Positions 1 through 10,200 of a stretch of DNA of 64,000 bases are shown piece after piece. Where the stretch lies: contig NZ_JANFDG010000019.1 of NCBI RefSeq assembly GCF_024609765.1, forward strand, positions 1-64,000, written 5' to 3'. A program made the translations under genes and the position numbers. This stretch comes from Shinella pollutisoli (lineage in GTDB: Bacteria; Pseudomonadota; Alphaproteobacteria; Rhizobiales; Rhizobiaceae). Positions within the stretch are counted from its first letter, which is position 1. Each line of letters opens with the position of its first letter. The notes below the pieces were generated by a model that did not search any database, was not told the origin of the DNA, and saw only the letters and a list, made by a program, of their open reading frames with translations.

Positions 1-63
1 TAGCGAATAGCGAATAGCGAATAGCGAATAGCGAATAGCGAATAGCGAATAGCGAATAGCGAA
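1..63. repeat. TAGCGAA tandem repeat, nine copies
   Basis: Nine perfect head-to-tail copies of the heptamer TAGCGAA fill the first 63 bases and may continue to the left of the window. A 7-bp unit is not a multiple of three and there is no coding sense in it. It lies beyond the 3' end of dnaA. Direct observation; the function is unknown. Confidence 0.95.
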
Positions 64-126
64 GTATTCAGAGGCAGGTTGGCCCGTCCATACTTCTATT
101 CGCTATTCGCTACTCCCTATTCGCTC
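61..126 (-). other. Imperfect hairpin formed with inverted TTCGCTA copies, 3' of dnaA
   Basis: GAAGTAT at 61-67 pairs with ATACTTC at 90-96, and the TAGCGAA array to the left pairs with inverted TTCGCTA units at 99-105 and 106-112 plus a degenerate one at 120-126. The result is a long stem with a small bulge starting about 7 bases past the dnaA stop codon. It could limit read-through from dnaA, but there is no clear T-tract, so calling it a terminator is inference. Confidence 0.6.
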
Positions 127-132
127 AATCCC

Positions 133-1680
133 CTACTCGTTGATCAGCCGCTTCAAAAGCTCGATCTCGTGGCTGAGCTTGGTGTCGCCGGCGATCAGTT
201 CCTCGATCTTGCGTACGGCGTGCAGCACGGTCGTGTGGTCGCGTCCGCCGAAGCGGCGGCCGATCTCCGGGAAGGAGCGCGGCGTCAGCGTTTTCGACAG
301 GTACATGGCGATCTGGCGCGGCTTGACGATCACGCGCGTGCGGCGGTTGGAGACGAGTTCCTGGCGCGAGACGTTGTAATGCTTGGCGACGACGCGCTGG
401 ATGTCCTCGATGCGCACGCGGCGCGGCTCGCCGGCGGCGACGAGATGGCCGAGCAGCTCGTCGACGCGCTCGATCGTCAGGTTCGGCTCGAAGGAACGGC
501 GGAAGAGGAGCTGGTTGAAGGCGCCCTCCAGCTCGCGGCCGCTCGCGGTGACGTTGCGGGCGACGTGGCTCAGGATCTCCACCGGAATGTCCAGCGTCGT
601 GTCCTCCTGCCGCGCGGCGGCGAGCCGGCGCTTGAGGATTTCCAGCCGCATCTCGTAGTCCGGACCTTCCATCTCGATGGCGACGCCGCCCTGCAGGCGC
701 GAGCGCACGCGCGGGTCGAGCGATTCCAGCTCCCAGGGCGCGCGGTCGGCGGCGACCACCACCTGGCGGGCGGAATCGAGCAGCATGTTGAGAAGATGGC
801 AGAACTCGTTCTGAATCGAGTTGCCCTGCAGGAACTGCATGTCGTCGATGACCAGGAGGTCGATGTTGCGCAGCGTCTCCTTGAGGGAGAGCGCGTCGTT
901 GTCGCGGATCGCCGTCGCGAAGCGCCACATGAAATATTCGGCCGTGAGATAGACGACGCGCGGATTGCGCGCGCTCGCGAGCGCCGCGATGGCGATCGCC
1001 TGGAGAAGATGCGTCTTGCCGAGGCCGACGCTCGAATGGACGAAGAGCGGGTTGAAGCGCACCGCACCGGCACCGGCCTCGGCGATGGTGCGGGCGGCGG
1101 CGAGCGCCACGCGGTTCGAGGTGCCTTCGACGAAGCTGTCGAACGTGTAGCGCTGGTCGAGCGGCGAGCCGAAGAGCGGCCCCGAGGGCTGCGGGCGCGG
1201 CTGGGCGGACGCGGCCACCGCGGCGGCGGCGCTGGCGACCGGCTGCGGCGCGGAGGCGGCACGGCGCGGGCTCGCCTGCGGGGCGGGCTCGCCGGCGGCC
1301 TCTTCCGCATGGCCGGCACGCGCGCCGCGCAGCGCGCTGCGCACGACGATCTCCACCTTGAGGATTTCGGGGTCTTCCTGCTGGAACAGGCCGGTGATGA
1401 GATCGAGATAGCGGTTGTTGATCCAGGACTTCAGGAAGGTCGTGGGAACCGAGAGGCGCACGACGCTCTTGGAGGTCGAATGAAGCTTCAGGCGTCCGAA
1501 CCAGCTCGCAAAAACGTCCGGACCGACCTGCGCCTTCAATCGCGCACTGACCCGTTCGAAAAGCGCGTCCTGCTTCATCTCGGATTGTACCCCCGCCTGA
1601 GCCCCTTCTTGCGGGAGCATTTGCCGTGCTTCTTCCCCTTTTGCGAATGCATCAGCCGTTCTGGCCGTATTCGTCTGCAT
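133..1680 (-). CDS. dnaA: Chromosomal replication initiator protein DnaA
   Basis: DnaA is the AAA+ ATPase that binds DnaA boxes and melts the chromosomal origin. About 515 residues with the usual four domains: an N-terminal oligomerisation domain beginning near [11 protein letters not shown], a linker rich in Ala, Pro and Gln, the AAA+ core with Walker A GLGKT near residue 220 and Walker [10 protein letters not shown] near 275, and the C-terminal DNA-binding domain with the signature GGRDHTTV near 478. The ATG at 1680 was chosen because AAAGG stands 7 bases in front of it. The frame stays open upstream to 1965, but that part is not DnaA-like. A start at 1578 is also possible. Its leader is unusually long, and dnaN is not adjacent (it starts at 24691), as is normal in Rhizobiales. 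Confidence 0.96.
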   Translation of the reverse strand: MQTNTARTADAFAKGEEARQMLPQEGAQAGVQSEMKQDALFERVSARLKAQVGPDVFASWFGRLKLHSTSKSVVRLSVPTTFLKSWINNRYLDLITGLFQQEDPEILKVEIVVRSALRGARAGHAEEAAGEPAPQASPRRAASAPQPVASAAAAVAASAQPRPQPSGPLFGSPLDQRYTFDSFVEGTSNRVALAAARTIAEAGAGAVRFNPLFVHSSVGLGKTHLLQAIAIAALASARNPRVVYLTAEYFMWRFATAIRDNDALSLKETLRNIDLLVIDDMQFLQGNSIQNEFCHLLNMLLDSARQVVVAADRAPWELESLDPRVRSRLQGGVAIEMEGPDYEMRLEILKRRLAAARQEDTTLDIPVEILSHVARNVTASGRELEGAFNQLLFRRSFEPNLTIERVDELLGHLVAAGEPRRVRIEDIQRVVAKHYNVSRQELVSNRRTRVIVKPRQIAMYLSKTLTPRSFPEIGRRFGGRDHTTVLHAVRKIEELIAGDTKLSHEIELLKRLINE

Positions 1681-2188
1681 CATGCCGCCTTTCATTCTCA
1701 ATTCGCCGTGCCGGCAAAGCCTGCCGGCACCCCTCAATCCGGCCTCGCCCGTCCGCACCATGCATGGCCCGGTCGGGTTCGGCGTGTCCCGGCCGCCCGG
1801 CCCCTTCCCCGGCACGGCCCCTGTCTCGTGTCCATGCGGCCGGCCGCCCACCTCGGCATCCGCCCGCATGCGCCGGTCCCCCGCTCCCTCGTCGAGCGGA
1901 ACCGCATTCTTCCCGTCCCGCGGCCTTCCTCGACGGCGCGGGGCAGGACGACCGGCCGAAGACACCCATCCAGAAAGCCGGAGGCGTCTGGGACAAGTGT
2001 TGCCGGTTTGATGATTTTGCGAAGCGGAGCCGCCTCGCTACAAGGGACGAACGCCTCTCCCTGTCGGCTAAGACAGCGTTCCGGCGATCACGTGAAGGCT
2101 GTGTCCGCGCCCCCTGTGGAAAGCATTTAGGCAGGATCGGACGGCAAGATCAATCACGAATTTTACGCGAAATTAAGGCGCGACCGTT

Positions 2189-2316
2189 GACTCCAAAGCC
2201 GCTTCCTGACTCGGGCAAGCCTCCCTGCGGCAGAATCTCTTGAGAATCAATGGCTTTGTTTTGCGACGGTTTTCAAGGCACGCGGAAAACGAGAAAAATA
2301 AAAATTCGCTTGACTC
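2189..2316. promoter_or_regulatory. Cluster of five GANTC (CcrM methylation) sites upstream of dnaA
   Basis: GANTC occurs at 2189 (GACTC), 2208 (GACTC), 2233 (GAATC), 2244 (GAATC) and 2312 (GACTC), five sites in 128 bases. GANTC is the target of the alphaproteobacterial cell-cycle methyltransferase CcrM, and methylation of such sites affects GcrA-dependent and dnaA transcription in Caulobacter. The sites are seen directly. Regulation of this dnaA by methylation is inference. Confidence 0.6.
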
Positions 2317-2329
2317 CGAAAGCCGTCAA
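2301..2329 (-). promoter_or_regulatory. Candidate dnaA promoter
   Basis: On the minus strand TTGACG (2329-2324) is followed after 17 bases by AATTTT (2306-2301) within an AT-rich run; a TTTTTA hexamer at spacing 19 is an alternative -10. The transcript would have a leader of about 600 bases before dnaA. The -35 is good and the -10 weak. Confidence 0.35.
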
Positions 2330-2460
2330 ACTCTCGTAGCGGAAGGGCCGAGCCGCCGCCCCATCCTCTCGCAACACACTGAATTGAAACGATTTTTTTC
2401 GTCACGCCGCTGACATGATCGAGCCTTGCACATTAGCCGTGGCAGGGCCGAAAAAGCAAA

Positions 2461-2486
2461 GAAAAAGCCCGGCGCAAGCACCGGGC
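2461..2486 (-). terminator. Rho-independent terminator of rpsT
   Basis: Read on the minus strand, GCCCGG (2486-2481) and CCGGGC (2472-2467) form a 6-bp GC stem with an 8-base loop, followed directly by TTTTTCTTT. It lies 36 bases past the rpsT stop and separates rpsT from the dnaA leader. Confidence 0.8.
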
Positions 2487-2521
2487 AATTTCTAATATTG
2501 CATAGCTCGGGAGGCTGGCGC

Positions 2522-2788
2522 TCAGGCCTGCATCGCCTTCACGCGGCCGGCGAGGCGCGAGACCTTGCGGGAAGCCGTGTTGGAATGCAGCACGCCCTTC
2601 GTGGCGGCGCGCATCAGTTCCGGCTGGGCCGCCTTCAGGGCGGCGGCGGCGAGCGCCTGGTCGCCGGAGGCGATCGCCTCCTCGACCTTGCGGATGAAGC
2701 TGCGGACGCGCGAGCGGCGCGACTTGTTGACTGCGGTGCGCGCGGCGATCTTGCGGGTCGCCTTCTTAGCCGAGTTCGTATTGGCCAT
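2522..2788 (-). CDS. rpsT: 30S ribosomal protein S20
   Basis: S20 is a small basic protein that binds 16S rRNA early in assembly of the 30S subunit. The product has 88 residues, the normal length, beginning MANTNSAKK with the typical Lys/Arg-rich first helix ([20 protein letters not shown]) and the conserved tail [19 protein letters not shown] lies 5 bases before the ATG. It has its own promoter (2926-2954) and its own terminator, so it is a single-gene unit between dnaA and the enoyl-CoA hydratase gene, a common arrangement in rhizobia. Confidence 0.97.
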   Translation of the reverse strand: MANTNSAKKATRKIAARTAVNKSRRSRVRSFIRKVEEAIASGDQALAAAALKAAQPELMRAATKGVLHSNTASRKVSRLAGRVKAMQA

Positions 2789-2925
2789 CTATGCCTCTCT
2801 TCAGAAATCTGACACACACTCCGCCCTCGCCCTGCCGGGTCACGCGACCTCGATCCGTTCCTGTCGGCAGGCAATTCGGGAGCAATATCGGAAAACCGTC
2901 GATTGGCTTTCCAAACTGAGCGCGG

Positions 2926-2954
2926 CGTATAAACGGAAACCGCGCCGCCGTCAA
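2926..2954 (-). promoter_or_regulatory. Promoter of rpsT
   Basis: On the minus strand TTGACG (2954-2949), a 17-base spacer and TATACG (2931-2926) make a near-consensus housekeeping promoter, about 140 bases upstream of the rpsT start and just past the stop of the preceding gene. The leader is long enough for autoregulatory structure, which I could not identify. Confidence 0.7.
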
Positions 2955-2968
2955 CGCGGATTCTCGTT

Positions 2969-3742
2969 TCATCGGTGGCCGAAGGCGGGCGTGCGCTTCT
3001 CGATGAAGGCGCTCATCCCCTCCTTCTGGTCCTCGGTCGCAAAAAGCGCGTGGAACAGCCGGCGCTCGGCGCGCATACCCTCCGCAAGCACCGTCTCCTG
3101 CGCGCGCACCACCGCCTCCTTGGCGAGCATCGCCGCCGGCAGCGAGAAGGAGGCGATCTTCTCCGCCGCCGAGAGCGCCTCCTCCAGCAGCCGCTCGGGG
3201 GCGACGACGCGAGCGACGAGGCCGGCGCGCTCCGCTTCCGCCGCGTCCATCATCCGGCCGGTGAGGATCAGGTCCATCGCCTTCGCCTTGCCGACGGCGC
3301 GCGTCAGGCGCTGCGTGCCGCCCATGCCGGGAATGATGCCGAGCGTGATCTCCGGCTGGCCGAACTTCGCCGTCTGCGAGGCGATGATGAAATCGCACAT
3401 CATGGCGAGCTCGCAGCCGCCGCCGAGCGCGAAGCCGCTGACGGCGGCGATCATCGGCTTGCGGCACGAAGCGACCCGGTCCCAGCCGGCGGCGAGGTCC
3501 TCGATCATCGCCCGGGCAAAGCCGTAGGGCTGCATCTCCTTGATGTCGGCGCCGGCGGCGAAGGCCTTTTCCGAGCCGGTGACGACGATCGCGCCGATGC
3601 CGTCGTCGGCCTCGAAGCCGGCGAGCACCGCCGTCAGCTCGTCGAGGAGCTGCCGGTTCAGCGCGTTCAGCGCCTGCGGCCGGTTGAGCGTGACGAGGCC
3701 GACGCGCCCGCGCGTCTCCACCAGCAGCGTTTCATAGGCCAT
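2969..3742 (-). CDS. Enoyl-CoA hydratase
   Basis: A crotonase-family protein of 257 residues, expected to add water across the double bond of 2-enoyl-CoA in fatty-acid beta-oxidation. The oxyanion-hole region (GADIKEM near residue 70), the first catalytic glutamate in [13 protein letters not shown] (near 112) and the second in [12 protein letters not shown] (near 135) are all present, so it should be active. GAGGAG stands about 8 bases before the ATG. mutM lies 27 bases upstream on the same strand, so the two are probably co-transcribed. The exact acyl chain preference cannot be told from sequence. Confidence 0.92.
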   Translation of the reverse strand: MAYETLLVETRGRVGLVTLNRPQALNALNRQLLDELTAVLAGFEADDGIGAIVVTGSEKAFAAGADIKEMQPYGFARAMIEDLAAGWDRVASCRKPMIAAVSGFALGGGCELAMMCDFIIASQTAKFGQPEITLGIIPGMGGTQRLTRAVGKAKAMDLILTGRMMDAAEAERAGLVARVVAPERLLEEALSAAEKIASFSLPAAMLAKEAVVRAQETVLAEGMRAERRLFHALFATEDQKEGMSAFIEKRTPAFGHR

Positions 3743-3769
3743 TCCTTCTCTCCTCTTCGTCTTGATCTC

Positions 3770-4651
3770 TTACGTCTGGCAGGCCGTGCACAGGAAGGTC
3801 GAGCGGCCGCCCTGGACGATGCGGCCGATGATGCCCGTGCAGCCGGGGGTGCGGCAAGGCTCCTTCTCGCGGTCGTAGACGGAGAAGGAATGCTGGAAAT
3901 AGCCGAGCGAGCCGTCGGCGCGGATATGGTCGCGCAGCGTCGAGCCGCCGGCCTCGATGGCGTCTGCGATGACGGCACGGATCGCCTCGGTCAGGAGGAC
4001 GAGCTCCTTCTTCGGCCTGCCCGCCGCCGTCACCAGCGAGCCCGCGGCCCGCTCCGGCGACAGATGCGCCCGCCACAGCGCCTCGCAGACGTAGATGTTG
4101 CCGAGGCCGGCGATGTTCTTCTGGTCGAGCAGCGCGGCCTTCAGCGGCACCTGCCGGCCGCGGAACTTCGCCGCGATATAGCCGGCGTCGAGCGCGTTGC
4201 CGGTCGGCTCCTCGCCGAGGTCGCGGAAGAAGGGATGGCCGGCGATCGCCTCGCGGCGGGCGAGGTCCATGAAGCCGAAGCGGCGCGGGTCGTTGTAGAC
4301 GACGCGCCGTTCCCCCTCCGCCGTCTCCAGGTGGAGGACGACGTGATCGTGGCGCGCGTCCTTGCCGCGCGGGATATGGAAGGCGCCGGGGGCCTCCTCG
4401 CCCTCCACGCGGAAGGAGCCGGACATGCCGAGATGGGCGATCATCACGTCGCCGCCCTCGAGGTCGACCAGCAGGTATTTCGCCCGGCGGCCGAGCGAGA
4501 GGACGCGCCGGCCGGAAAGCGCCTCGGCGAAGCCCGCCGGGAAGGGAAAGCGGAGGTCCGGGCGGCGCAGCTCGGCGCGGCGGATCAGCGCGCCCTCCAT
4601 GACGGGGGCTAGCCCGCGCCTGACCGTTTCCACTTCCGGCAGTTCCGGCAT
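3770..4651 (-). CDS. mutM: Formamidopyrimidine-DNA glycosylase (Fpg/MutM)
   Basis: This bifunctional glycosylase/AP lyase removes 8-oxoguanine and ring-opened purines from DNA. After removal of Met the N-terminus is [13 protein letters not shown], giving the catalytic Pro1 and Glu2. The C-terminal zinc finger is visible as C-x4-C...C-x2-C (CRTPGC and LCTAC) in the last 30 residues. Length 293, normal for the family. It is divergent from ubiE across about 165 bases and probably forms an operon with the enoyl-CoA hydratase gene downstream. Confidence 0.96.
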   Translation of the reverse strand: MPELPEVETVRRGLAPVMEGALIRRAELRRPDLRFPFPAGFAEALSGRRVLSLGRRAKYLLVDLEGGDVMIAHLGMSGSFRVEGEEAPGAFHIPRGKDARHDHVVLHLETAEGERRVVYNDPRRFGFMDLARREAIAGHPFFRDLGEEPTGNALDAGYIAAKFRGRQVPLKAALLDQKNIAGLGNIYVCEALWRAHLSPERAAGSLVTAAGRPKKELVLLTEAIRAVIADAIEAGGSTLRDHIRADGSLGYFQHSFSVYDREKEPCRTPGCTGIIGRIVQGGRSTFLCTACQT

Positions 4652-4818
4652 GATCGCTCCTTCGACGCGGCGGACGCTTTGCCGCGCCTCGCCATTTCCC
4701 TTGTCGCCTTCCTTGCTCTATATACGCGGCACGTCGCGTCCAGATAGCGCGGCTGCCGGCAATTCGCTATGGTCTTTGCGGCAAACGGGCTGCGACAGAC
4801 CGGCCCATGGAGTTGATG

Positions 4819-5595
4819 ATGACGGAACAGCGCACCTCCGCCGACGGCGGCATGGAGACCTCCTACGGCTTCCGCCAGGTCGGCGAGGGCGAGAAGCAGG
4901 CGCTCGTCAACGACGTGTTCCACAAGGTCGCCAAGCGCTACGACATCATGAACGACGTCATGTCCGCGGGCCTGCACCGGGCCTGGAAGGACGCGATGGT
5001 GGCAAGCCTCAACCCGCGCCGCGACCCGGCCTACAGGGTGCTGGACGTCGCGGGCGGCACCGGCGACATCGCCTTCCGGATCGTCGAGGCCTCGGGCAGG
5101 CTCGCGCATGCGACCGTGCTCGACATCAACGGCTCGATGCTTTCCGTCGGCGCCGACCGGGCGGCGAAGAGAGGGCTTTCGGCCAATCTCGAATTCGTCG
5201 AGGCCAATGCGGAGACCCTGCCCTTCGAGGCCGGCACCTTCGACGCCTACACGATCGCCTTCGGCATCCGCAACGTGCCGCGCATCGACGTGGCGCTCGC
5301 CGAGGCCCACCGGGTGCTGAAGCGCGGAGGGCGGCTGCTGGTGCTCGAATTCTCCGAGGTGGAGATGCCGCTCCTCGACCGCGTCTACGACGCCTGGTCG
5401 TTCAATGCGATCCCGCAGTTCGGCAGGATGATCACCGGCGACGCCGAGCCCTACCAGTATCTCGTGGAATCGATCCGCAAGTTCCCGAACCAGGAGGATT
5501 TCGCGACGATGATCCGCAAGGCCGGCTTTTCGCGCGTGACCTACACCAACTATACCGGCGGCATCGCCGCGCTGCATTCGGGATGGAAGCTGTGA
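4819..5595 (+). CDS. ubiE: Ubiquinone biosynthesis C-methyltransferase UbiE
   Basis: UbiE is the SAM-dependent methyltransferase that adds the ring methyl in ubiquinone synthesis (and in menaquinone synthesis in organisms that make it). Motif I is [12 protein letters not shown] (near residue 73) and the family signatures [17 protein letters not shown] near the start and FGIRNV (near 150) are intact. In-frame ATG codons occur at 4807, 4816 and 4819. I chose 4819 (258 residues) because GGAG is 6 bases upstream of it. A CTATAT hexamer at 4718-4723 in the divergent region is a possible -10. ubiB follows after 37 bases, so the two form an operon for quinone synthesis. Confidence 0.95.
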   Translation: MTEQRTSADGGMETSYGFRQVGEGEKQALVNDVFHKVAKRYDIMNDVMSAGLHRAWKDAMVASLNPRRDPAYRVLDVAGGTGDIAFRIVEASGRLAHATVLDINGSMLSVGADRAAKRGLSANLEFVEANAETLPFEAGTFDAYTIAFGIRNVPRIDVALAEAHRVLKRGGRLLVLEFSEVEMPLLDRVYDAWSFNAIPQFGRMITGDAEPYQYLVESIRKFPNQEDFATMIRKAGFSRVTYTNYTGGIAALHSGWKL

Positions 5596-5632
5596 GCCTC
5601 GTCCTCGACATCGCCTTCGGCGGCCGTCCCGC

Positions 5633-7207
5633 ATGAGCATTGTCGGCGCCTATCTCCGCCTCGTCCGCGTGGGCTGGGTGCTCGTGCGCGAGGGCGTCGT
5701 CTCGACGCTGCCGGCGGACGGCCTGCCGCCGCTCGCGCGCACCGTCCACGCCGTCGCCGGCCTGCTTGCCCGCCGCCGGGCGGCGGGCGAGGAGCGCGGC
5801 ACGCGGCTCGCCCGCGCCATCGAGCGCCTCGGTCCCTCCTACGTGAAGATGGGCCAGTTCCTCGCGACGCGGCCGGACGTGGTCGGCGCCGAGATCGCCG
5901 TCGATCTCTCCGCGCTGCAGGACCGCATGGCGACCTTCCCTCGCGAGTCGGCCGTCGCCATCGTCGAGGCCTCCCTCGGCCGGCCGCTCGACGACCTCTA
6001 TGCCGAATTCGGCGAACCCATCGCCGCCGCCTCCATCGCGCAGGTTCACCCGGCGACGGTGCGCGATGCGACTACTGAGCGGCGCGTCGCCGTCAAGGTC
6101 ATCCGGCCCGGCGTGCGCCAGCGCTTCGCCCACGACCTGGAGGCGATGTATGCGGCCGCGCGGCTGCAGGAGACCTTCCTGCCCGACACGCGGCGCCTCA
6201 AGCCGGTGGAGGTGACGCGCACGCTGGAGCAGACGACCAAGGTGGAGATGGACCTGCGGCTGGAGGCGGCGGCCCTGTCCGAGCTCGGCGAGAACACCCG
6301 CGACGATCCGGGCTTCCGCGTGCCGAAGGTCGACTGGGAGCGCACCGGCCGCGACGTCGTCACCATGGAATGGATCGACGGCATCAAGATGTCGAACATC
6401 GAGGGCCTGAGGGCCGCCGGCCACGACCTCGACCGGCTCGCCGACACGCTGATCCAGTCCTTCCTGCGCCACACGCTGCGCGACGGCTTCTTCCATGCCG
6501 ACATGCACCAGGGCAACCTGTTCGTCGACCCCGAGGGGGTGATCGTCGCCGTCGACATGGGCATCGTCGGCCGGCTCGGCAAGAAGGAGCGCCGCTTCCT
6601 CGCCGAGATCCTCTACGGCTTCATCACCCGCGACTACCAGCGCGTCGCCGACGTGCATTTCGAGGCCGGCTACGTGCCCGCCCGCCACAACACGGCGAGC
6701 TTCGCCCAAGCGATCCGCGCCATCGGCGAGCCGATCCACGGCCAGCCGGCCGAGACCATCTCGATGGCCAAGCTGCTCACGCTGCTCTTCGAGGTGACGG
6801 AGCTCTTCGACATGGAGACCCGCACCGAGCTCGTCATGCTGCAGAAGACCATGGTGGTGGTCGAGGGCGTGGCGCGCACGCTCAACCCGCGCTTCAACAT
6901 GTGGAAGGCGGCCGAGCCGGTCGTCGGCGGCTGGATCCGCGACAATCTCGGGCCGAAGCGCCTGCTCACCGACCTGCGCGACGGGGCGCACGCGGCGCTG
7001 CGCCTCGCCGAGGCCGCGCCCGAGATCGCCGCCAGGGCCGAAAAGCTCTCGCTGGAGATCACCGCCATGACGGAAAAAGGCCTGCGCTTCGACGCCGAGA
7101 CCGCCGAGGCGATCGGCCGCGCCGAGGCGCGCCACAGCCGCTCGGGCCGGATGGCGCTCTGGGTCATCGCCGCAACGCTTCTCTATATCGCCTGGCAGCT
7201 CGCCTGA
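5633..7207 (+). CDS. ubiB: Ubiquinone biosynthesis kinase-like protein UbiB
   Basis: UbiB belongs to the ADCK/ABC1 atypical kinase family and is required for aerobic ubiquinone synthesis, probably through ATPase activity that helps move lipid intermediates. The product has 524 residues. The family KxGQ motif appears in YVKMGQFLATRPD (near residue 75), the VAVKVIRPG lysine strand near 155, and the HADMHQGNLFV catalytic-type loop near 290. A C-terminal hydrophobic segment (MALWVIAATLLYIAW) should anchor it in the inner membrane. It follows ubiE in an operon. Confidence 0.94.
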   Translation: MSIVGAYLRLVRVGWVLVREGVVSTLPADGLPPLARTVHAVAGLLARRRAAGEERGTRLARAIERLGPSYVKMGQFLATRPDVVGAEIAVDLSALQDRMATFPRESAVAIVEASLGRPLDDLYAEFGEPIAAASIAQVHPATVRDATTERRVAVKVIRPGVRQRFAHDLEAMYAAARLQETFLPDTRRLKPVEVTRTLEQTTKVEMDLRLEAAALSELGENTRDDPGFRVPKVDWERTGRDVVTMEWIDGIKMSNIEGLRAAGHDLDRLADTLIQSFLRHTLRDGFFHADMHQGNLFVDPEGVIVAVDMGIVGRLGKKERRFLAEILYGFITRDYQRVADVHFEAGYVPARHNTASFAQAIRAIGEPIHGQPAETISMAKLLTLLFEVTELFDMETRTELVMLQKTMVVVEGVARTLNPRFNMWKAAEPVVGGWIRDNLGPKRLLTDLRDGAHAALRLAEAAPEIAARAEKLSLEITAMTEKGLRFDAETAEAIGRAEARHSRSGRMALWVIAATLLYIAWQLA

Positions 7208-7225
7208 GGGCACCCGCCACCCGGC

Positions 7226-7256
7226 GTTGACAAGCCGCAAGAATTGCAGTCCATAT
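7226..7256 (+). promoter_or_regulatory. Candidate promoter of the FecR-TPR-barrel gene
   Basis: GTTGAC (7226-7231) and CCATAT (7251-7256) resemble the rhizobial CTTGAC-N17-CTATAT promoter, with 19 bases between the hexamers. It sits just after ubiB and 31 bases before the next ATG. Confidence 0.4.
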
Positions 7257-7287
7257 CGGCCGATCGAGGGGCAATCGATTTTCCGAC

Positions 7288-10200
7288 ATGAAGAGACTGA
7301 GACGCGGCATTGCCGTCCTGGCGATCACTGGCAGCGCTTTCCCGGCTTTCGCCGAGGTGGTTTCGCGCGTCTCGGCGCCGGAAGGCTCCGTCGTCGCCCG
7401 CAAGACCGGCGAGGAGGTGCGCTTCGTCGAGATCCCCGACTGGCGCGGCGTCGAGGTCAACCAGGACCTGCTGGCAGGCGACACGCTGCGCACGAACGCC
7501 CAAGGCAACCTCGCCATCCGCTTCGTCGACAACACGCTCGTGCGCATGGGCCGCGAGACGGTCCTGCGCGTGCGCAGGATCGACGCTGCCTCGTCGAGCG
7601 AGCTGGACCTTCAGGGCGGCACGATCTGGGGCCGGGCCGAGCGCGGCGGCAGCGGGCTGACGATCGACACGCCGGCGGCGGCGGCCGCCATCCGCGGCAC
7701 CGACTGGTCGCTTCGCGCCGACGGCAACCGCACGACGCTCACCGTCCTCGAAGGAACGGTCGAGCTTTCCAACGCGCAGGGCTCCGTCATCGTCAACCAG
7801 GGCGAAGGCGCGGTCGCGACGCTCGATCAGGCGCCGCGCAAATACATCCTCGTCGATATCGAGGAGCGCGAGCAGATCCTGCTCTACCGCGAGATTCGCA
7901 GCAGCTTCTCCTCCCTGCCGGTGGACGAGGGCGGCGGACGCGCGGCGCGCAGCCGCATCCTCGACAAGCCCGAGGCATCGCGCAGCGACGAGGACTGGCT
8001 CTCGCTCGCCGAGACGGCGCTCGCCCATGACGGGCGCGCGGCGGCCGAAGCCGCCCTTGCCCGCCTCGACCGGCCGCTGCCGGCGGCGCTCGAAGCGCGC
8101 GCGACGCTCGTCGAGGCGATGATCGCCGGCCAGGCGATGCGCTACGACGAGGCGATCCTCCTGTTCCGCAAGGCGCTTCCCGGCCTTTCCGGCGAGCGGC
8201 GGACGACGGCGCACTACGGCGAATGGATCGCCGCTTCGCTGAAGGACCCCGATGCGGCGCTCGCCCCGCCCTCGCTCAACGGCACGCCGGCGACCGCCGG
8301 CGAGGCCATCGCCCAGGCGACCGTCGTCGCCCATATACGCAGCCAGGCCGAGGCGATCGCGCTTCTGAAGAAGGCGGAGCGGCGCTTCCCCGACGACGCG
8401 TCGCTGCCGGCGATGCGGGCAAGCCTCGCCTTCGAGCTCGACCGGCGCGACGAGGTGCAGGCGGCGCTCGACCGCGCCCGCGCGATCGACCCGGACGACC
8501 CGTCCTACCTGCTGATGAGCGCCCGCTTCCGCGCCACGGTTTCCAGCGACCTCGACGGCGCGCTCGCCGACCTCATGCACGCGGCCGAGGTCTCGCCCGG
8601 CGACGACGCCGTCTGGAACGAGATCGGCATCGTCCAGAGCGACCGCAACGCGCCCATCGAGGCGGACGCCGCCCACCGCCGCGCCGCGGCGCTCAATCCC
8701 GAGAACGCCGCGGTGCGCGCCAACTACGCGCGCTTCCTGATGGACAACGACCAGATGGCCGCCGCCAGGCGCGAGATCGAGGCGGCCGAGGCGCTCGATC
8801 CGACGTCCTACGCCGTGCTCGCCGCCAAGGGCCGCTACCTCTTGCGCATGGGGCGTACGGCCGAGGGCGAGACGGTGCTGCAGGAGGCGGCTGCCGTCAA
8901 CCCGACCGACGGCGACGCGCTGATCGGGCTTGCCATCGCCAACTACCAGAGCGGTGCCGCCGAGGAGGCCGCACAGGCGCTCGACAATGCCGACCGCTTC
9001 GACCGCGACAATCCGAGCATCGCGCTGATGCGCGCCGGCATCGCGCTCGACCAGTACCGCGCCGACGACGCCATCATCAACGCGCGCGAGGCGCTGCGCC
9101 GCCGGCAGGCGCGCGGCGGCTACTATGCGGGTTACGACGCCAACCGGCAGGCCTCGGCGGTCCTCGGCGCGACGCTCGAGAACATCGGGCTCGACGAATG
9201 GAGCCAGTACCACAAGGACCGGGCCTTCGACCCGTTCATGGCGTCGAGCTACGACGACGAGCAGACGGGCGGCCAGGTGAACCCCTTCGTCGGCGTGCCG
9301 CCCGTCGGCCTCGACCGCTATCCGGCGGGTTCCCTCTATCTGCCGACGAACCTGCAGAGCCTGATGCTCGACCCGCTCGCCGTCGCCACACAGGAGCGCA
9401 GGAACTCGCTGGAGCAGCGCAGCTTCTTCGAGGCGAGCCTGACGGGCGGCCTCGCCAACGAGGGCGGCGGGTTCGGCTGGGACGGCGACGTCAACGTCAA
9501 GGGAACGAGCTACGCCGCGGTCCCCCTCAGCTACAACCTCCAGGCCCAGATCGCGCGGCCGGAAGGCACGCGCGAGAACGACACGAGCGACTTCGAGGGC
9601 GGCGTGTTCGAGCTCGGCCTCAGGCCCACGCTGGCCGACAACGTCTACCTGTTCGGCAGCCTGAGCAGGAGCGTTACCGGCTATCCCGGCCAGGTCCTGT
9701 TCCCGAAGCTCTTCGACACCGCCGAGAGCCGCAGCGACACGCTGGGCGCGGGCTGGAGCCATACGATCGCCGACCGCAACGTCGTGCAGGCCTTCGCCAT
9801 GCTGGAGCGCATCCGCACGACGGCCGACTTCGACGGCGTCGACGAGGAGGGCCCCTATCATCTCAAGCAGGACGACGAGACCGATCGCGGGAGCTTCGGC
9901 CTCAGCCACCTCGTCGGCCTCGGCCCGCTGACGCTGCGCTACGGCGCGGAGACCGTGCGCTACGATTCGACGATCGACAGGACCTTCACGGACCTCGACA
10001 CCTTCCTAGACTACTCCGAGCGGAGCACGTCCGACGGCCGTGCCTTCCGGCTCTATGCGGACGGGATCCTCGACGTCACCAACGACCTCAAGCTCCAGGC
10101 GGGCGCCTATTATTCCCGGTTCGATTCCAGCGGCGGCGCCTTCGATACGGTGGACCCGCGCATCGGCGTCGCCTGGGCGCCCGTCGAGAACCACTGGCTG

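Larger units (their letters stand above)
1681..2460. other. Long non-coding leader and intergenic region between dnaA and rpsT
   Basis: About 780 bases without a convincing gene. The open frames here have no codon structure or recognisable homology. The part from about 2150 to 2420 is much more AT-rich than the rest of the window and holds five GANTC sites and a candidate dnaA promoter (separate entries). I looked for DnaA boxes (TTATCCACA-like) and found no good match, so there is no support for an origin of replication here. Confidence 0.7.

Noticed and set aside
1-63. The repeat at the window start as a CRISPR array
   Set aside because: The unit is 7 bp with no spacers; it is a simple tandem repeat and no cas gene is present.
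2309-2337. A plus-strand promoter starting with CTTGAC at 2309
   Set aside because: No -10 hexamer at an acceptable distance, and there is no plus-strand gene downstream.
1700-2500. An origin of replication next to dnaA
   Set aside because: No DnaA boxes close to TTATCCACA were found, and in Rhizobiales the origin is usually elsewhere; the AT-rich GANTC-containing DNA fits a promoter region better.
7183-9909. A very long open frame on the minus strand opposite the FecR-TPR-barrel gene
   Set aside because: It has no homology signal, has biased Arg/Gly/Ala composition, and follows from the high GC content at third positions of the real gene on the other strand.
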